From positions 1 through 33,636 of IMG/VR virus record IMGVR_UViG_3300009492_000003: a stretch of 33,636 nt of DNA, one strand, 5' to 3'. Position 1 is the first letter of the stretch. Each line of letters starts with the position of its first letter. A program made the position numbers and the translations under genes. The notes beneath the pieces were generated by a model, which was not told the DNA's origin, made no database searches, and was given only the letters and a program-made list of their open reading frames with translations. The stretch is from a virus. This document shows positions 33,606 through 33,636 of this stretch, piece by piece.

Positions 33606-33636
33606 CCCCCCGGTCTGCGGGTCCTGGGTTTTCCAC
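33606..33636 (+). other. Contig end, gene-free; possible cos-proximal sequence
   Basis: 31 bases with a C6 run followed by GGTCTGCGGGTCCTGG. No gene. With bases 75-99 this is the only non-coding DNA between the gpZ-like gene and terS if the ends are joined, the place where lambda-type phages carry cos. No overlap between the contig ends is seen, so circularity is not shown. Confidence 0.3.

Noticed and set aside
1-33636. HIP1 (GCGATCGC) enrichment as proof of a cyanobacterial host
   Set aside because: I find only about three copies (near 7966, 15214 and 33586), roughly what base composition predicts, so this does not support or exclude such a host.
1-33636. CRISPR array, tRNA or rRNA genes
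   Set aside because: No regularly spaced repeats of suitable length and no cloverleaf or rRNA-like segment noticed by reading. A tRNA search tool was not available.
1-33636. Temperate phage or prophage
   Set aside because: No integrase, excisionase, CI/Cro or att-like duplication seen. The RHH-like protein alone is insufficient.
1-33636. Circular genome by terminal overlap
   Set aside because: The last bases do not repeat at the start after removing the adapter.

Overview
The window is a near-complete small tailed-phage genome assembled from an Illumina Nextera library. The first 74 bases are sequencing adapter, and phage DNA starts at about 75. The virion genes follow the lambda order: lambda-type terminase, portal, protease/capsid, head-tail joining, tail terminator, tail tube, G/T chaperones, tape measure and J-like hub. 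This points to a siphovirus with a long flexible tail. High GC, a phage-borne primary-type sigma factor with a cyanobacterial look and several small proteins of cyanophage style suggest a Synechococcus/Cyanobium-like host; this is an inference from memory of those families. I see no integrase, CI/Cro-type repressor, tRNA, CRISPR array or photosynthesis gene, so lysogeny is unsupported.

Layout. (1) 100-20852, plus strand: packaging, capsid, a fibre/lectin cassette (7817-10330) between head-tail joining and tail terminator, tail genes with a programmed -1 frameshift (12315-12353), a tail-tip region, then lysis genes (holin candidate and GH19 endolysin). A 50-residue minus-strand gene (20413-20565) lies at the boundary. 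(2) 20853-30608, minus strand: an early/middle block with RusA, small unknown proteins, an SNF2-type helicase overlapping a DNA methyltransferase, membrane microproteins, an exonuclease / annealing protein / SSB-like recombination set, two HNH nucleases and the sigma factor. Genes are packed with 1-8 nt overlaps, and many are under 60 codons. (3) 30620-33605, plus strand: a ribbon-helix-helix-like protein, a RepA/AAA-type replication ATPase whose 3' part carries an A-rich iteron cluster resembling a replication origin inside the gene, and a gpZ-like tail gene. If the genome circularises or is cos-ended, that last gene lies directly upstream of the terminase.

Most notable unexplained signals: (a) a repeated CACCACCCC-type element 0-14 nt before the start codons of seven minus-strand genes and one tail gene, several times preceded by a perfect hairpin, reminiscent of start-associated sequences of cluster K mycobacteriophages; (b) the A AAA AAC slippery site plus perfect 8-bp hairpin fusing the two tail chaperones; (c) the candidate origin at 32305-32437; (d) two copies of a roughly 20-bp motif in the longest non-coding gaps; (e) low-GC receptor-binding modules; (f) a displaced gpZ-like gene; (g) a chain of overlapping microproteins.

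Working model: the phage sigma factor would redirect host RNA polymerase, perhaps to late genes. The recombination set and the replication ATPase would act at or near the internal origin. Concatemers would be cut by the Nu1/GpA-type terminase at a cos site expected near the contig junction.
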